From: Pseudomonadota bacterium
Lineage (GTDB): Bacteria > Pseudomonadota > Gammaproteobacteria > Burkholderiales > Rhodocyclaceae
Length of the DNA stretch: 64,000 nucleotides
Direction: 5' to 3'
NCBI GenBank assembly: GCA_018241725.1
Contig: JAFEDI010000038.1
Location: 18,686-82,685 of the forward strand
This document shows positions 44,617 through 53,933 of this stretch, piece by piece. The notes under the pieces were generated by a model. It was not told the DNA's origin, ran no database searches, and worked only from the letters and a program-made list of their open reading frames with translations. Position 1 is the stretch's first letter; each line of letters opens with the position of its first letter. A program made the position numbers and the translations under genes.

Positions 44617-45537
44617 ATGAAACTGTTCTACGCCGACCACTTCGTGCTGCCCCTTCCCGAAGGCCACCGCTTCCCGATGGAAAAATACGCCCGCCTGCGG
44701 GCGCGCCTGCTCGCCGACGGTTTGTTCGATGCCGACGACTTCCACGTGCCGGCGGCCGCCAGCGACACCGAGATCCTGCGCGCCCACGATGCCCGCTACC
44801 TGCAAAGCGTGGCCCGCGGCACGCTGGACAAGGAGGCCCAGCGACGCATCGGCTTTCCGTGGTCCGAGGCGATGGTCGAACGCTCGCGCCGTTCCGCCGG
44901 TGCCACGCTGGCCGCCTGCCGGGCCGCCCTCGCAGAGGGCTGCGCCGCCAATCTGGCCGGCGGTACCCACCACGCCTTCCGCGACCGGGGCGAAGGCTTC
45001 TGCGTCTTCAACGATGCCGCCATCGCGGCGCTGGCCATGCGCGCCGAGGGCCGTGTCGAGCGGGTCGCCATCGTCGACTGCGACGTACACCAGGGCAACG
45101 GCACCGCGGCGATCCTCGCCAAGCAGCCGGACTGTTTCACCTTCAGCATCCACGGCGCCCTCAACTATCCGTTCGACAAGGAACGCAGCGACCTGGACGT
45201 GGACATGCCCGACGGCAGCGGCGATGAAGCTTATCTCGGCGCCCTGCGGCCCGCGCTGGCCGAGGTGTTCCGGCGCGCCGACCCGCAGCTGGTCATCTAC
45301 CTGGCCGGCGCCGACCCCTTCGAGGACGACCGCTTCGGCCGCCTCAGGCTCAGCAAGGCCGGCCTCGCCGCCCGCGACGAGCTGGTGCTCGGCGAGTGCC
45401 GGCGCCGCGGCCTGCCGGTGGCCATCGCGATGGCTGGCGGCTACGCCCGCCAGATCGACGACACGGTGGACATCCACGTCGCCACGGTCAGCACCGCCGC
45501 GCACATCTTCCGTGCACGTAAAGCAGCATCGCTATAA
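44617..45537 (+). CDS. Histone-deacetylase-like amidohydrolase
   Basis: 306 residues of the class II HDAC/acetoin-utilisation family. The catalytic histidine pair is H118-H119 (GGTHHAF), and zinc ligands are D156 and H158 (VDCDVHQGNG) and D233 (AGADPFEDD). Bacterial members deacetylate polyamines or other acetylated amines; the target is unknown. The start is MKLFYADHF at 44617. The next gene begins 27 nt downstream, so it may lead the moxR-VWA pair. Confidence 0.88.
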   Translation: MKLFYADHFVLPLPEGHRFPMEKYARLRARLLADGLFDADDFHVPAAASDTEILRAHDARYLQSVARGTLDKEAQRRIGFPWSEAMVERSRRSAGATLAACRAALAEGCAANLAGGTHHAFRDRGEGFCVFNDAAIAALAMRAEGRVERVAIVDCDVHQGNGTAAILAKQPDCFTFSIHGALNYPFDKERSDLDVDMPDGSGDEAYLGALRPALAEVFRRADPQLVIYLAGADPFEDDRFGRLRLSKAGLAARDELVLGECRRRGLPVAIAMAGGYARQIDDTVDIHVATVSTAAHIFRARKAASL

Positions 45538-45564
45538 TCGAGAAAACCCCACCGAGGATTTCCC

Positions 45565-46407
45565 ATGCGTTTCGAAGGCTCCGACAACTACGTCGCCACC
45601 CCCGACCTGATGCTGGCCGTCAATGCGGCGATCCGCCTGCAGCGCCCGCTGCTGATCAAGGGCGAGCCCGGCACCGGCAAGACCATGCTCGCCGAGGAAG
45701 TCGCCGCCGCCCTCGGCATGCCGCTGCTGCAGTGGCACATCAAGTCCACCACCAAGGCCCAGCAAGGCCTCTACGAATACGACGCGGTGTCCCGCCTGCG
45801 CGACTCCCAGCTCGGCGACGACAAGGTGAAGGACATCGGCAACTACATCGTCAAGGGCACCCTGTGGCAGGCCTTCGATGCCGACGAGCCGACCGTGGTG
45901 CTGATCGACGAGATCGACAAGGCCGACATCGAATTCCCCAACGACCTGCTGCGCGAACTCGACCGCATGGAGTTCCATGTCTATGAGACCCGCGAGACCG
46001 TCAAGGCACGCCACCGCCCCATCGTGTTCATCACCTCCAACAACGAGAAGGAACTGCCGGACGCCTTCCTGCGCCGCTGCTTCTTCCACTACATCAAGTT
46101 CCCCGACAGGGACACGATGCAACAGATCGTCGACGTGCACTTCCCCGGCATCAAGCAGGCCCTGCTGAAGGAAGCGCTGGAAGTCTTCTTCGGCCTGCGC
46201 GACGTGCCGGGCCTGAAAAAGAAGCCGTCCACGTCCGAGCTGATCGACTGGCTCAAGCTGCTGGTGGCCGAAGAGATTCCGGTGGAAGCCCTGCGCTCGC
46301 CCGACCAGAAGGCCGCCATCCCGCCGCTGCACGGCGCCCTGCTGAAGAACGAGCAGGACATGCACCTCTTCGAACGCCTGGTCTACATGGCCCAGCGCAA
46401 CCGCTGA
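45565..46407 (+). CDS. MoxR-family AAA+ ATPase
   Basis: 280 residues. Walker A GEPGTGKT (33-40), Walker B VVLIDEID with D115-E116, and sensor-1 ITSNNEKELP are visible. MoxR ATPases act as chaperones that mature metalloenzymes or other complexes, usually with a VWA protein. Here the VWA partner follows after 13 nt. The client of this pair is not apparent. Confidence 0.9.
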   Translation: MRFEGSDNYVATPDLMLAVNAAIRLQRPLLIKGEPGTGKTMLAEEVAAALGMPLLQWHIKSTTKAQQGLYEYDAVSRLRDSQLGDDKVKDIGNYIVKGTLWQAFDADEPTVVLIDEIDKADIEFPNDLLRELDRMEFHVYETRETVKARHRPIVFITSNNEKELPDAFLRRCFFHYIKFPDRDTMQQIVDVHFPGIKQALLKEALEVFFGLRDVPGLKKKPSTSELIDWLKLLVAEEIPVEALRSPDQKAAIPPLHGALLKNEQDMHLFERLVYMAQRNR

Positions 46408-46420
46408 GCCGGACGCCGCC

Positions 46421-47599
46421 ATGCTCATCGACTTCTTCCTGCACCTCAAGAACCGCAAGCTGCCGGTGTCGACGAAGGAATTCCTGACCCTGCTCGAAGC
46501 CCTCGAAGCCGGCCTGGGCGGGCACAGCATGGAAGACTTCTACTTTCTCGCCCGCGCCAGCCTGGTCAAGGACGAAAGCCAGTACGACCGCTTCGACCAG
46601 GCCTTCGGCGAGTACTTCAAGGGCATCGAGGCCATCCCTGGCCTGGAAGTGGATCTACCCGAGGAATGGCTGAAGGCCATGGCGACGAAACACCTCAGCC
46701 CCGAAGAGAAGGCCAGGCTCGAGAAGCTCGGCTGGGACAAGCTGATGGAGGAGTTCAAGAAGCGCCTGCAGGAGCAGAAAGGGCGCCACCAGGGCGGCTC
46801 GAAGTGGGTCGGCACTGGCGGCACGTCGCCCTTCGGCAACAGCGGTTACAACCCGGAAGGCATCCGCGTCGGCGGCGAATCGGCCGGCAACCGCACGGCC
46901 ATCAAGGTGTGGGATCAGCGGGAATACCGCAACCTGGACGACACCGTCGAACTGGGCACCCGCAACATCAAGGTGGCGCTACGCCGCCTGCGCCGCTTCG
47001 CCCGCCTCGGCGCGCCGGACGAACTGGATCTGGACGGCACCATCGCCGCCACCGCCCGCAACGCCGGCTACCTGGATCTGCTGATGCGCCCGGAGCGCCA
47101 CAACGCAGTGAAGGTACTGATCTTCTTCGACGTGGGCGGCTCGATGGACGACCACGTGAAGGTCTGCGAGGAGCTCTTCTCGGCCTGCCGCACCGAGTTC
47201 AAGCACCTGGAGTATTTCTACTTCCACAACTGCGTGTACGACCACGTTTGGCGGGACAGCCGTCGACGCCACTCGGAACGCACGCCGACCCTCGACGTGC
47301 TCCACAAATACGGCCCGGAATACAAGCTGATCTTCGTCGGCGACGCGACGATGAGCCCTTATGAGATCCTGCAGCCGGGCGGCTCCATCGAATACAGCAA
47401 CCCGGAACCCGGCGCGACCTGGCTGCGCCGCCTCGCCGATGCCTATCCCGCGGTCGCCTGGCTCAACCCGGAGCCGGAGCGCATGTGGGACTATCGGCAA
47501 ACCATCGGCATCGTGCGCCAGCTGCTGGGAGAGCGCATGTTCCCCCTCACGCTGGATGGCCTGACGCGAGCCATCACCCATCTGTCGCGGAAGCAATAG
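46421..47599 (+). CDS. VWA-domain protein, CoxE-like, partner of MoxR
   Basis: 392 residues. A charged helical N-terminal half (including a Lys/Glu-rich stretch near 90-122) precedes a VWA domain. Its metal site reads DVGGSM (237-242), so the first serine of the usual DxSxS motif is glycine. Partner of the preceding MoxR ATPase by position and family. The G substitution occurs in this CoxE-like group, but metal binding should not be taken for granted. Confidence 0.86.
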   Translation: MLIDFFLHLKNRKLPVSTKEFLTLLEALEAGLGGHSMEDFYFLARASLVKDESQYDRFDQAFGEYFKGIEAIPGLEVDLPEEWLKAMATKHLSPEEKARLEKLGWDKLMEEFKKRLQEQKGRHQGGSKWVGTGGTSPFGNSGYNPEGIRVGGESAGNRTAIKVWDQREYRNLDDTVELGTRNIKVALRRLRRFARLGAPDELDLDGTIAATARNAGYLDLLMRPERHNAVKVLIFFDVGGSMDDHVKVCEELFSACRTEFKHLEYFYFHNCVYDHVWRDSRRRHSERTPTLDVLHKYGPEYKLIFVGDATMSPYEILQPGGSIEYSNPEPGATWLRRLADAYPAVAWLNPEPERMWDYRQTIGIVRQLLGERMFPLTLDGLTRAITHLSRKQ

Positions 47600-47632
47600 A
47601 CACCACTTCCGCGCATGCCAGGACCAAGCCGG

Positions 47633-48412
47633 TCACGGCGCCCGGTAGTTGTCCTGGGTCAGCAGGTCGATGCCGCAGGGTAGTTGCTCGATCCAGTCGA
47701 GGAAGCGATTGACCATCACCTTGCCCTCGAATCGGCAACCATGCTGCGGCACGATCATCTCCACGTCCAACTGGCGAACCATGTTCACCCAGAAGCGGCA
47801 GATCTTGTTGGAGATCATGTAGCGGCGATGGAAGCCGGCCATGGTAATCACATGGTCGTCGAAATCCCGCACCGGCTCGGCGGCCTGATGGTGGTCGACG
47901 AGCGAGGCGCCCATATCCCCCGAAAACAGGATCTTGGCCACTGGATCGTAGAACTGGAAGTTGCCTTCCGAATGCATGAAGTGGGCAGGCACCGCCTTGA
48001 TCTTGCTCTCGCCGAGCGGGATGTTCATGCCTTCGTCGGGGATGCCGAGGATCCGCGCCGAGTAATCCTTGCCGGTGGTGAAGTGCGGTACAAAACGCGT
48101 CCACAGACGGGAGATCATCACCTTGCAATGGGTAGACACCATCCACTTGTTGAGGGAAGCGATGATGTCCGGATCGGCGTGGGTAGCGAAGATGTAGTCC
48201 AGCCCCCGCGACGGAAAGAAGCGTTGCATGGACATCAGCAGGCCGTTGTAGGTCATGTTGCCGCCCGGGTCGATCAGCGCACCGTGCTCACCATCGACAA
48301 TGAGGAACTGGTTGCACTGCACCGCATGGTCGGCTTCCTCGTCCACCAGATCGTAAAAGGCCAGACAGGCATGCTTGCCATTATTGAAGAGTTCGACTGC
48401 CATGGGGTGCAT
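47633..48412 (-). CDS. Stand-alone diiron metallo-beta-lactamase-fold (ODP, flavodiiron-like) protein
   Basis: 259 residues. The metal ligands follow the oxygen-binding diiron pattern: H78-x-D80-x-D82, H147, D166 and H224. In flavodiiron proteins the second ligand is Glu; here it is Asp. No flavodoxin or rubredoxin domain is attached and none is encoded next door, so an electron donor must be elsewhere. A role in oxygen, nitric oxide or redox sensing is possible but unproven. An ATG at codon 4 is an alternative start. It is divergent from the secreted protein gene. Confidence 0.8.
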   Translation of the reverse strand: MHPMAVELFNNGKHACLAFYDLVDEEADHAVQCNQFLIVDGEHGALIDPGGNMTYNGLLMSMQRFFPSRGLDYIFATHADPDIIASLNKWMVSTHCKVMISRLWTRFVPHFTTGKDYSARILGIPDEGMNIPLGESKIKAVPAHFMHSEGNFQFYDPVAKILFSGDMGASLVDHHQAAEPVRDFDDHVITMAGFHRRYMISNKICRFWVNMVRQLDVEMIVPQHGCRFEGKVMVNRFLDWIEQLPCGIDLLTQDNYRAP

Positions 48413-48561
48413 TCCGCGTATCAGAAAGATCGATACTTTATCCGAGTCGCCACATGGCGAAAACGTGACAGCAACTTACATTGACCGTCGTCAAAGAAAC
48501 TTCTCGTCATTCGCACGGCATTGAGGTAGTTTTAGCACTTTCGGATAGTCCAGTCTCCGTC

Positions 48562-49254
48562 GTGAAACAAGTCATACCCCTACTTTGCGCGACTGTCATC
48601 CTGCTCGCACCGGTCGACTACGCGTGGTCCCTCGATACCGGCTTCGCCAGCCGGGCCCCGTCGTCCACCTTGAACAATCAGCAGAACAGCAGCTCGCTGA
48701 TGGCCCGCAAGAAGCTGCTGGCCATGCGCAAGGGTCCTGGCGCCCAGGCCGGCTTCGGTGGCGTAAATGTGATGAACCGCGAGGGTGTCCGCCCGGAGGA
48801 CCTGCGTCCCCCATCCGCCACGATGTGCGCCATGCAGGGCATCTCCGGGCATGCCAAGCCCAGCGCCGTCTCACGCCAGGAAGCGTCCGGACGGGTCGTT
48901 CTGTCCACCGATCCCTCCAGCCTGAGCGGGCAGAGTGCCGACATCTACAGCGCCTGCGATTCGGCCGGCAAGCGCACCCGTGCCGGCCTCCGGCCGGGCA
49001 GCGGATCGCTGCTCGTCGACTCGACAGGAGGGCGGATTGACAATACGGCAACGGCCCGCCTGCCCAACGCCAAGACGAAAAGCATCTACGACGCCAGGAC
49101 CAACATGCTGGTCGGCACCAAAGCAACAAAGGATCGCACTGCCGGTTTCGCCAACCAGCCCGCCAAGTCCACGTCCCTGTTCGACCCGGTCACCGGCGGC
49201 ATCAAGCCCCCCAAGGTCATGAGCGCGTACAGCGTCTATCAACAGACGCCCTGA
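48562..49254 (+). CDS. Secreted protein of unknown function
   Basis: 230 residues from a GTG at 48562, which places a normal signal peptide (KQVIPLLCATVILLAPVDYAWS) at the N-terminus; a TTG start 27 codons earlier also exists. The mature part is low in complexity, rich in S, G, A, T and K, with SIYDARTNMLVGTK and SLFDPVTGGIKPPK as loosely repeated elements and two cysteines. No domain is recognised. It is probably periplasmic or exported. Confidence 0.6.
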   Translation: MKQVIPLLCATVILLAPVDYAWSLDTGFASRAPSSTLNNQQNSSSLMARKKLLAMRKGPGAQAGFGGVNVMNREGVRPEDLRPPSATMCAMQGISGHAKPSAVSRQEASGRVVLSTDPSSLSGQSADIYSACDSAGKRTRAGLRPGSGSLLVDSTGGRIDNTATARLPNAKTKSIYDARTNMLVGTKATKDRTAGFANQPAKSTSLFDPVTGGIKPPKVMSAYSVYQQTP

Positions 49255-49260
49255 CAGACA

Positions 49261-49293
49261 GTACTGGCCCGTCAGCGCCTGACGGGCCAGTAC
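49261..49293. repeat. 15-bp perfect hairpin across the SUV3-like gene end
   Basis: GTACTGGCCCGTCAG (49261-49275) pairs perfectly with 49279-49293 around a 3-nt loop. It includes the stop codon and last codons of the helicase gene and lies 6 nt after the convergent secreted-protein gene. There is no T run, so it is a shared 3'-end structure rather than a standard terminator. Confidence 0.75.
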
Positions 49294-51221
49294 CAGCTCG
49301 GCACACCCTTACGCCCCCCTCCCGCCCCCTGACGGCGGCGGCTGCGCAGGTGGCCGTCCACCGCGGCGATCCACGGCGCCAGATGCATGTCGGCGAGTTC
49401 GAGATCGACGAACAGCTCGGGCAGCCGGTAGGCGAACCAGCGATAGGCCGCCAGCAGACGCACGGTGGTTTCCGCCTCCTCCAGCGAGGCACGCCGCGGC
49501 GACTGGGGCAAGAAATCCAGCGCAATCGTCTTGCCCTTGTTGGCACCGTAAGCCCAGTCACGCCACACGCCGTCGATCGTCTCGTTCTGTGATGCCATCG
49601 GCGCCATCGAGAACACGTGCTTCTGATGCAGGCTGAGGTTTTTCATGCGGTCCAGCTGGGCTGCGCGGGCCAGTTGTTCCTCCGGAATGTGCGGCGTGAA
49701 GAAGCCGTCGCCACAGTCCGCGTGGAGCAGGAACAGGGACAACAACGCCTCCAGCCGGCGATCACCCGACATTTCGGCGATCTGCTCCAGGTAGGCCGAG
49801 CCCGCCGTGATCTGGAAACCCCTCACCTCCAGCGGTTCCTGCTGGGCTTTCATCAGACTGCTCACCACCCGGTGCTCGGCCGGCGTGAGACCCGCCACGA
49901 CGCCCTCCTCGTCGTGATGGCCGAAGCGCCCGGCGCGGCCGCCGATCTGCTGCAGCAATGACGGCGACAGGGTTCCCCGCGACGTGCCATCGTACTTTTG
50001 CACGGCGGTGAACACGACGCGCCGGATGGGCAGATTGAGCCCCATACCGATGGCGTCTGTGGCGACGAGGATATCCGCATCCCCGCCGGCGAAACGGTGC
50101 GCCTCCCGCTCCCGCACCTCCGGCGACAGCGCGCCATAGATGCAAGCCACCGATTTTCCGAGGGCCATCAGATCATCGCGCAGATTGAGTGCATCCCGCC
50201 GCGAGAAGACGATGAAGGCGTCGCCGGGCTTGGCGCGCCGCAGCGCGGCCGCCGGATCGTTACCCAGCGCCTGCCCCACCACCAGCGGATGCTTGCGCTG
50301 CTTGCGCCGGATCTCCAGCGGCAGACCCAGGCGGGCGGCCAGCGCCGTGATGGCCGGCTCCGCCGACAGAGCCCCGACCAGCCACACCTCGCGGGCATTG
50401 GCACCCACCACCGCCTGGGTCCACGCCCAACCGCGATCCGGGTCATCCAGCATCTGGATCTCGTCGACGACCGCCACCTCCACCGCGGTGGAGGAATCCA
50501 GCATCTCGATGGTGGACGCCGTCACGCGGCTGCCCTCGACGATGCGGTGCTCCTCGCCGGTGATCAGGGATGCGCTGACGCCGAACTCCTCGTTCAGGCG
50601 GGTGAAGGCCTCCAGCGCCAGCAGGCGCAGCGGCCCCAGATACACCCCGGACGAGGCTGTCGCCAGGCGCTCGAAGGCGTCGTGGGTCTTGCCGGAATTG
50701 GTGGGCCCCAGCACTGCCACCAGCCGACGTGTGCGCCGGCCAGCCTGGAAGGTGGCCGGATAATCGGACAGCTTCAGCGTCCGCCCGATCTGCTCCGCTA
50801 GATCGTGGTGGCGCTGCTTGGCACGCAGATCGTTGAGGGACTGGGCCAGCCCCTTGCCGACCGTGGAAAGATCCAGATCGCCGCCGGACCACAGCTCCTT
50901 CAGCTTGCGCAGATTGGCTTGCAGCCCTTCCGCCGCACAGACATCCAGATAGGCGCCGATTTCGATGATCGCTGCTTCCAGCGCGTACTCCAGTTCCGCA
51001 CCGACCTCCTTGAGCATGGCCTGTTCGAGCGCGTCCCGCACGTCGCCCGGCCGGCGTCGCCAATGGCTCGCCTGGCCCAGGCAGCTCTCTGGTAGATGGC
51101 CAAAGACCCGGAACGCGTCACCCCGGATCCGTACGGTCCGGCCCACGGCCAGCCACACCCGGTTACCGCTAAAGGTGCGGGAGAAGCGCAGGGCTTCCGA
51201 CTGGCTGGCGGGTGCATGCAT
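49272..51221 (-). CDS. SUV3-like DEAD/DExH RNA helicase
   Basis: 649 residues from the ATG at 51221, chosen for its AGAGGA ribosome site; 97 further in-frame upstream codons are non-coding in character. Walker A GPTNSGKT (172-179), motif II DEIQ (253-256) and motif VI QIGGRAGRFG mark the SUV3 group, known from the mitochondrial degradosome and from alpha- and betaproteobacteria. It probably unwinds RNA for turnover; the partner nuclease is unknown. It is divergent from the efflux operon, 233 nt away. Confidence 0.87.
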   Translation of the reverse strand: MHAPASQSEALRFSRTFSGNRVWLAVGRTVRIRGDAFRVFGHLPESCLGQASHWRRRPGDVRDALEQAMLKEVGAELEYALEAAIIEIGAYLDVCAAEGLQANLRKLKELWSGGDLDLSTVGKGLAQSLNDLRAKQRHHDLAEQIGRTLKLSDYPATFQAGRRTRRLVAVLGPTNSGKTHDAFERLATASSGVYLGPLRLLALEAFTRLNEEFGVSASLITGEEHRIVEGSRVTASTIEMLDSSTAVEVAVVDEIQMLDDPDRGWAWTQAVVGANAREVWLVGALSAEPAITALAARLGLPLEIRRKQRKHPLVVGQALGNDPAAALRRAKPGDAFIVFSRRDALNLRDDLMALGKSVACIYGALSPEVREREAHRFAGGDADILVATDAIGMGLNLPIRRVVFTAVQKYDGTSRGTLSPSLLQQIGGRAGRFGHHDEEGVVAGLTPAEHRVVSSLMKAQQEPLEVRGFQITAGSAYLEQIAEMSGDRRLEALLSLFLLHADCGDGFFTPHIPEEQLARAAQLDRMKNLSLHQKHVFSMAPMASQNETIDGVWRDWAYGANKGKTIALDFLPQSPRRASLEEAETTVRLLAAYRWFAYRLPELFVDLELADMHLAPWIAAVDGHLRSRRRQGAGGGRKGVPSWYWPVRR

Positions 51222-51454
51222 AAGAATCCTCTCAACGACGCCATCGGTGCATCCGATGGGCAAAACAACGGGGGCGCACATCTTATTCGACCGCCCCTTC
51301 CCCGGCACGCCCAAATCCACGGCCGAGGGGAAAATGTTCCACAAGCCGCCTGCCCCGCCCTGGGCCTGTGCTGGAGTAAATCCGCCACTCACGGTAGTGT
51401 TGCGCGTTTCCGGCCTCCGCCGGGCATCTTCTTTTACAGGGTAGGCATGTCTTG

Positions 51455-52885
51455 ATGAGCGGTTTGCCACAGCCCCCGCGCCGGAGGCGCCGCGGGACGT
51501 TCCTGCCGACATGGGCCCGGCGCCTGCTCGCGCTGTCCTGCGCGGCGCTCACGGCCTGCGCCACCGACCACTTCGATCCGCAGCCCCTGTCTGCCGCCGC
51601 AATCGCCGACAGCCATGCAGCCCGCACGCTGAACTCGGCCGATCTGCAGCGCTACCTCCATCAGCACGGCACAGCCCTGCCGCCGGAAAGCTGGAGTCTG
51701 GATGCACTGACGCTGGCAGCCTTCTATTACAACCCGGAACTGGAAGCCGCCCGCGCGCAGCTGGCGACGGTGGAGGCCGGTCGTCTCACCGCCGCGCAGC
51801 GCCCGAACCCGACTCTGCAACTGCCGCTGCAGGGCACGCTCAATGCCCAGGCCGGCACATCACCCTGGACCCTCGGTTTCGCCCTCGACATTCCCATCGA
51901 AACCGATGGCCGTCGCACTTATCGCATCAATCAGGCATCGCAACTCGGCGATGCGGCCCGCTTCAGCTTCGCGGCCTCCGCGTGGAGTGTGCGCAGCCGC
52001 CTGCGTTCGGCGCTGCTGGCGCTGTGGCATGCGGAAGCCCGCGAGACCCTGCTACTGCAACAGGCACAGCTCGACCAAGACATGGCCGCACGCTTCGAGC
52101 GGCGGCGGGCGCTGGGCGACGTTTCTCCCTGGGAAGCCAGTCAGCAACAGCTTGCGCTGATGCGAACCCAAGGAGAACAACTGGCCGCCCGGCGCCAGGC
52201 CGACAACGCCCGCGCCGCCGTGGCCACCACCCTGGGCGTTGGCCTGCCTGCGCTCGACGCGGTAGCGCTGGACCTGTCAGCCTTCGAGCAACCACTCCCG
52301 CCCCTGCCCGCCCGCATACTACAAAGGCAGGCGCTGCTGAATCGCGCCGACGTGGCCGCCGCGCTGGCCCAGTTCGAGGCCAGCCAGTCCGCGCTGCAAG
52401 TGGAGATTGCCCGCCAGTATCCCAATATCACCCTCGGCCCCGGCTACACCTTCGACCAGGGCGCCCGCCGCCCCGGCTTCACCTTCGGTGGCCTGGAACT
52501 ACCGCTCTTCAATCGCAACGAGGGCCCCATTGCCGAAGCAAGGGGGCGGCGCCGGGAGGCCGAAGCCCGCATCCATCTGCTGGAAAGCCAGGCCCTGGTA
52601 GAGACGGACGCCGCGATGACCGAGTGCCTCGGCGCACAGGAGAGCCTGCGTCAGCGGGAAGCCCAACTCGCCGAACAGGCGCGCCAGCTTTCTCGCCTGC
52701 ACAAGGCCTTTGCCGCCGGCCAGGAAGACCGCCTGGCCGTGGCACTGGCCGAACGGCTGCAGCTAGCGGCCCGCCTGTCCGTACTCGACGCCCGCCTGCA
52801 GGTGCAGAACGCCGTGGGGCGCCTGGAGGATGCCCTGCAACAACCGCTCACCGTGATGGCAGACGACAATCGCAACCTGAAGTGA
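51455..52885 (+). CDS. TolC-family outer-membrane efflux lipoprotein
   Basis: 476 residues. A basic N-terminus and hydrophobic core end in the lipobox LTAC, so the protein should be lipidated. Two repeats of the outer-membrane efflux protein family (long helices rich in A, L, R, Q) follow. It forms the outer-membrane channel of the tripartite pump encoded by the next two genes. The ATG at 51455 is preferred over an adjacent TTG at 51452. Its stop codon overlaps the adaptor start. Confidence 0.88.
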   Translation: MSGLPQPPRRRRRGTFLPTWARRLLALSCAALTACATDHFDPQPLSAAAIADSHAARTLNSADLQRYLHQHGTALPPESWSLDALTLAAFYYNPELEAARAQLATVEAGRLTAAQRPNPTLQLPLQGTLNAQAGTSPWTLGFALDIPIETDGRRTYRINQASQLGDAARFSFAASAWSVRSRLRSALLALWHAEARETLLLQQAQLDQDMAARFERRRALGDVSPWEASQQQLALMRTQGEQLAARRQADNARAAVATTLGVGLPALDAVALDLSAFEQPLPPLPARILQRQALLNRADVAAALAQFEASQSALQVEIARQYPNITLGPGYTFDQGARRPGFTFGGLELPLFNRNEGPIAEARGRRREAEARIHLLESQALVETDAAMTECLGAQESLRQREAQLAEQARQLSRLHKAFAAGQEDRLAVALAERLQLAARLSVLDARLQVQNAVGRLEDALQQPLTVMADDNRNLK

Positions 52886-53919
52886 TGATGCCCAACAAGA
52901 CCCTCAGACGCGCCTCGCTGGTGCTCGTACCGCTACTGGTGATTGGACTCAGCGTGGCCGGATTCCTGCAATCCCGCGCGGAAGAAGGCCGCGAGGCCGA
53001 GCAGGAGAGCGCAGCCGTCCCGTCGCGCGTCGCGGTGGAAGATGACTTCACCGTACTGACCCTCGACAAAGCCATGCAGGCACGCAGCGACATCCGGACC
53101 GCCGCGCTCATCCCCGCTGGCGCGGGCAGCGGCGCGGAGTTCTACGGCACGGTGGTCGACCTGCAGCCTCTCGCCGAACTGGTCAGCCGCCGTGACGCCG
53201 CCGCGGCGGATCTGGCGGCAGCCGACGCGGCCCTCGGAGCCGCCCGCGCCGAACAGACCCGCGTCGAAGCCCTGTATCAGGATGGCGGCACCGCCTCGCT
53301 CAAGGTGCTGGAGGCCGCCCGCAGCGCCCTTGCGGCGGCGGACGCCAAGTCACGCGCGTCCCGGGCAAATCTCGGCAACGTCGAAAGCGCGCTGCGCAAC
53401 CAGTTCGGCACGGTCATCGCCGGTTGGGCCGGCAGCCAGGGAGGCCGGGCGCTCATGCCGCTGCTGGCACGGCGCGAAGCCCTGCTGCGTCTCGTGCCGC
53501 CGACGGCCGAGGCGCCGCCGGTGGTCATCATCACCGGCGACGGCATGCCGCCCCTCGAGGCCCGGCGTGTGTCGCCCTCCCCGCAGGCCGATGCCGCCTT
53601 CCACGGCCAGGCGCATTTCTATCGCACGACGGCCGACCTGCCCGCAGGCCTGCGCCTGAGCGCCCACGCGCCAGGCGCAGGCGGCGTGCGCATTCCGGGC
53701 GACGCCATCGTCTGGTACGGCGGACAGCCATGGGCCTACGTCCGGATTTCCGAGTCTCGTTTCGCGCGACGCCCGGTCGACGCCGGCCAGCCCCGGGACG
53801 GCGACTTCGTCGTGACGCACATGTTTACCGCTGGCGAGCAGGTCGTCGTACGCGGCGCGCAGCTGCTGCTGTCCGAGGAGTCGCGGCCGGCGACGGCCGG
53901 ACAGACGGACAACGACTGA
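52885..53919 (+). CDS. RND efflux periplasmic adaptor (membrane fusion protein)
   Basis: 344 residues; two consecutive ATGs (52885 and 52888) are both possible, the first overlapping the TolC stop as ATGA. N-terminal membrane anchor (about 10-28), then a short alpha-hairpin (about 95-160, alanine/arginine-rich) and beta-barrel domains. It lacks the methionine- or histidine-rich N-terminal extension of CusB, consistent with a non-copper substrate. It links the RND pump to the outer-membrane channel. Confidence 0.85.
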   Translation: MMPNKTLRRASLVLVPLLVIGLSVAGFLQSRAEEGREAEQESAAVPSRVAVEDDFTVLTLDKAMQARSDIRTAALIPAGAGSGAEFYGTVVDLQPLAELVSRRDAAAADLAAADAALGAARAEQTRVEALYQDGGTASLKVLEAARSALAAADAKSRASRANLGNVESALRNQFGTVIAGWAGSQGGRALMPLLARREALLRLVPPTAEAPPVVIITGDGMPPLEARRVSPSPQADAAFHGQAHFYRTTADLPAGLRLSAHAPGAGGVRIPGDAIVWYGGQPWAYVRISESRFARRPVDAGQPRDGDFVVTHMFTAGEQVVVRGAQLLLSEESRPATAGQTDND

Positions 53920-53933
53920 CGCCCTCGCCCGTG

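Noticed and set aside
43354-45504. 716-codon version of the M20 amidohydrolase
   Set aside because: The first 327 codons lie antisense to the histone-deacetylase-like gene; the hydrolase proper starts at 44523.
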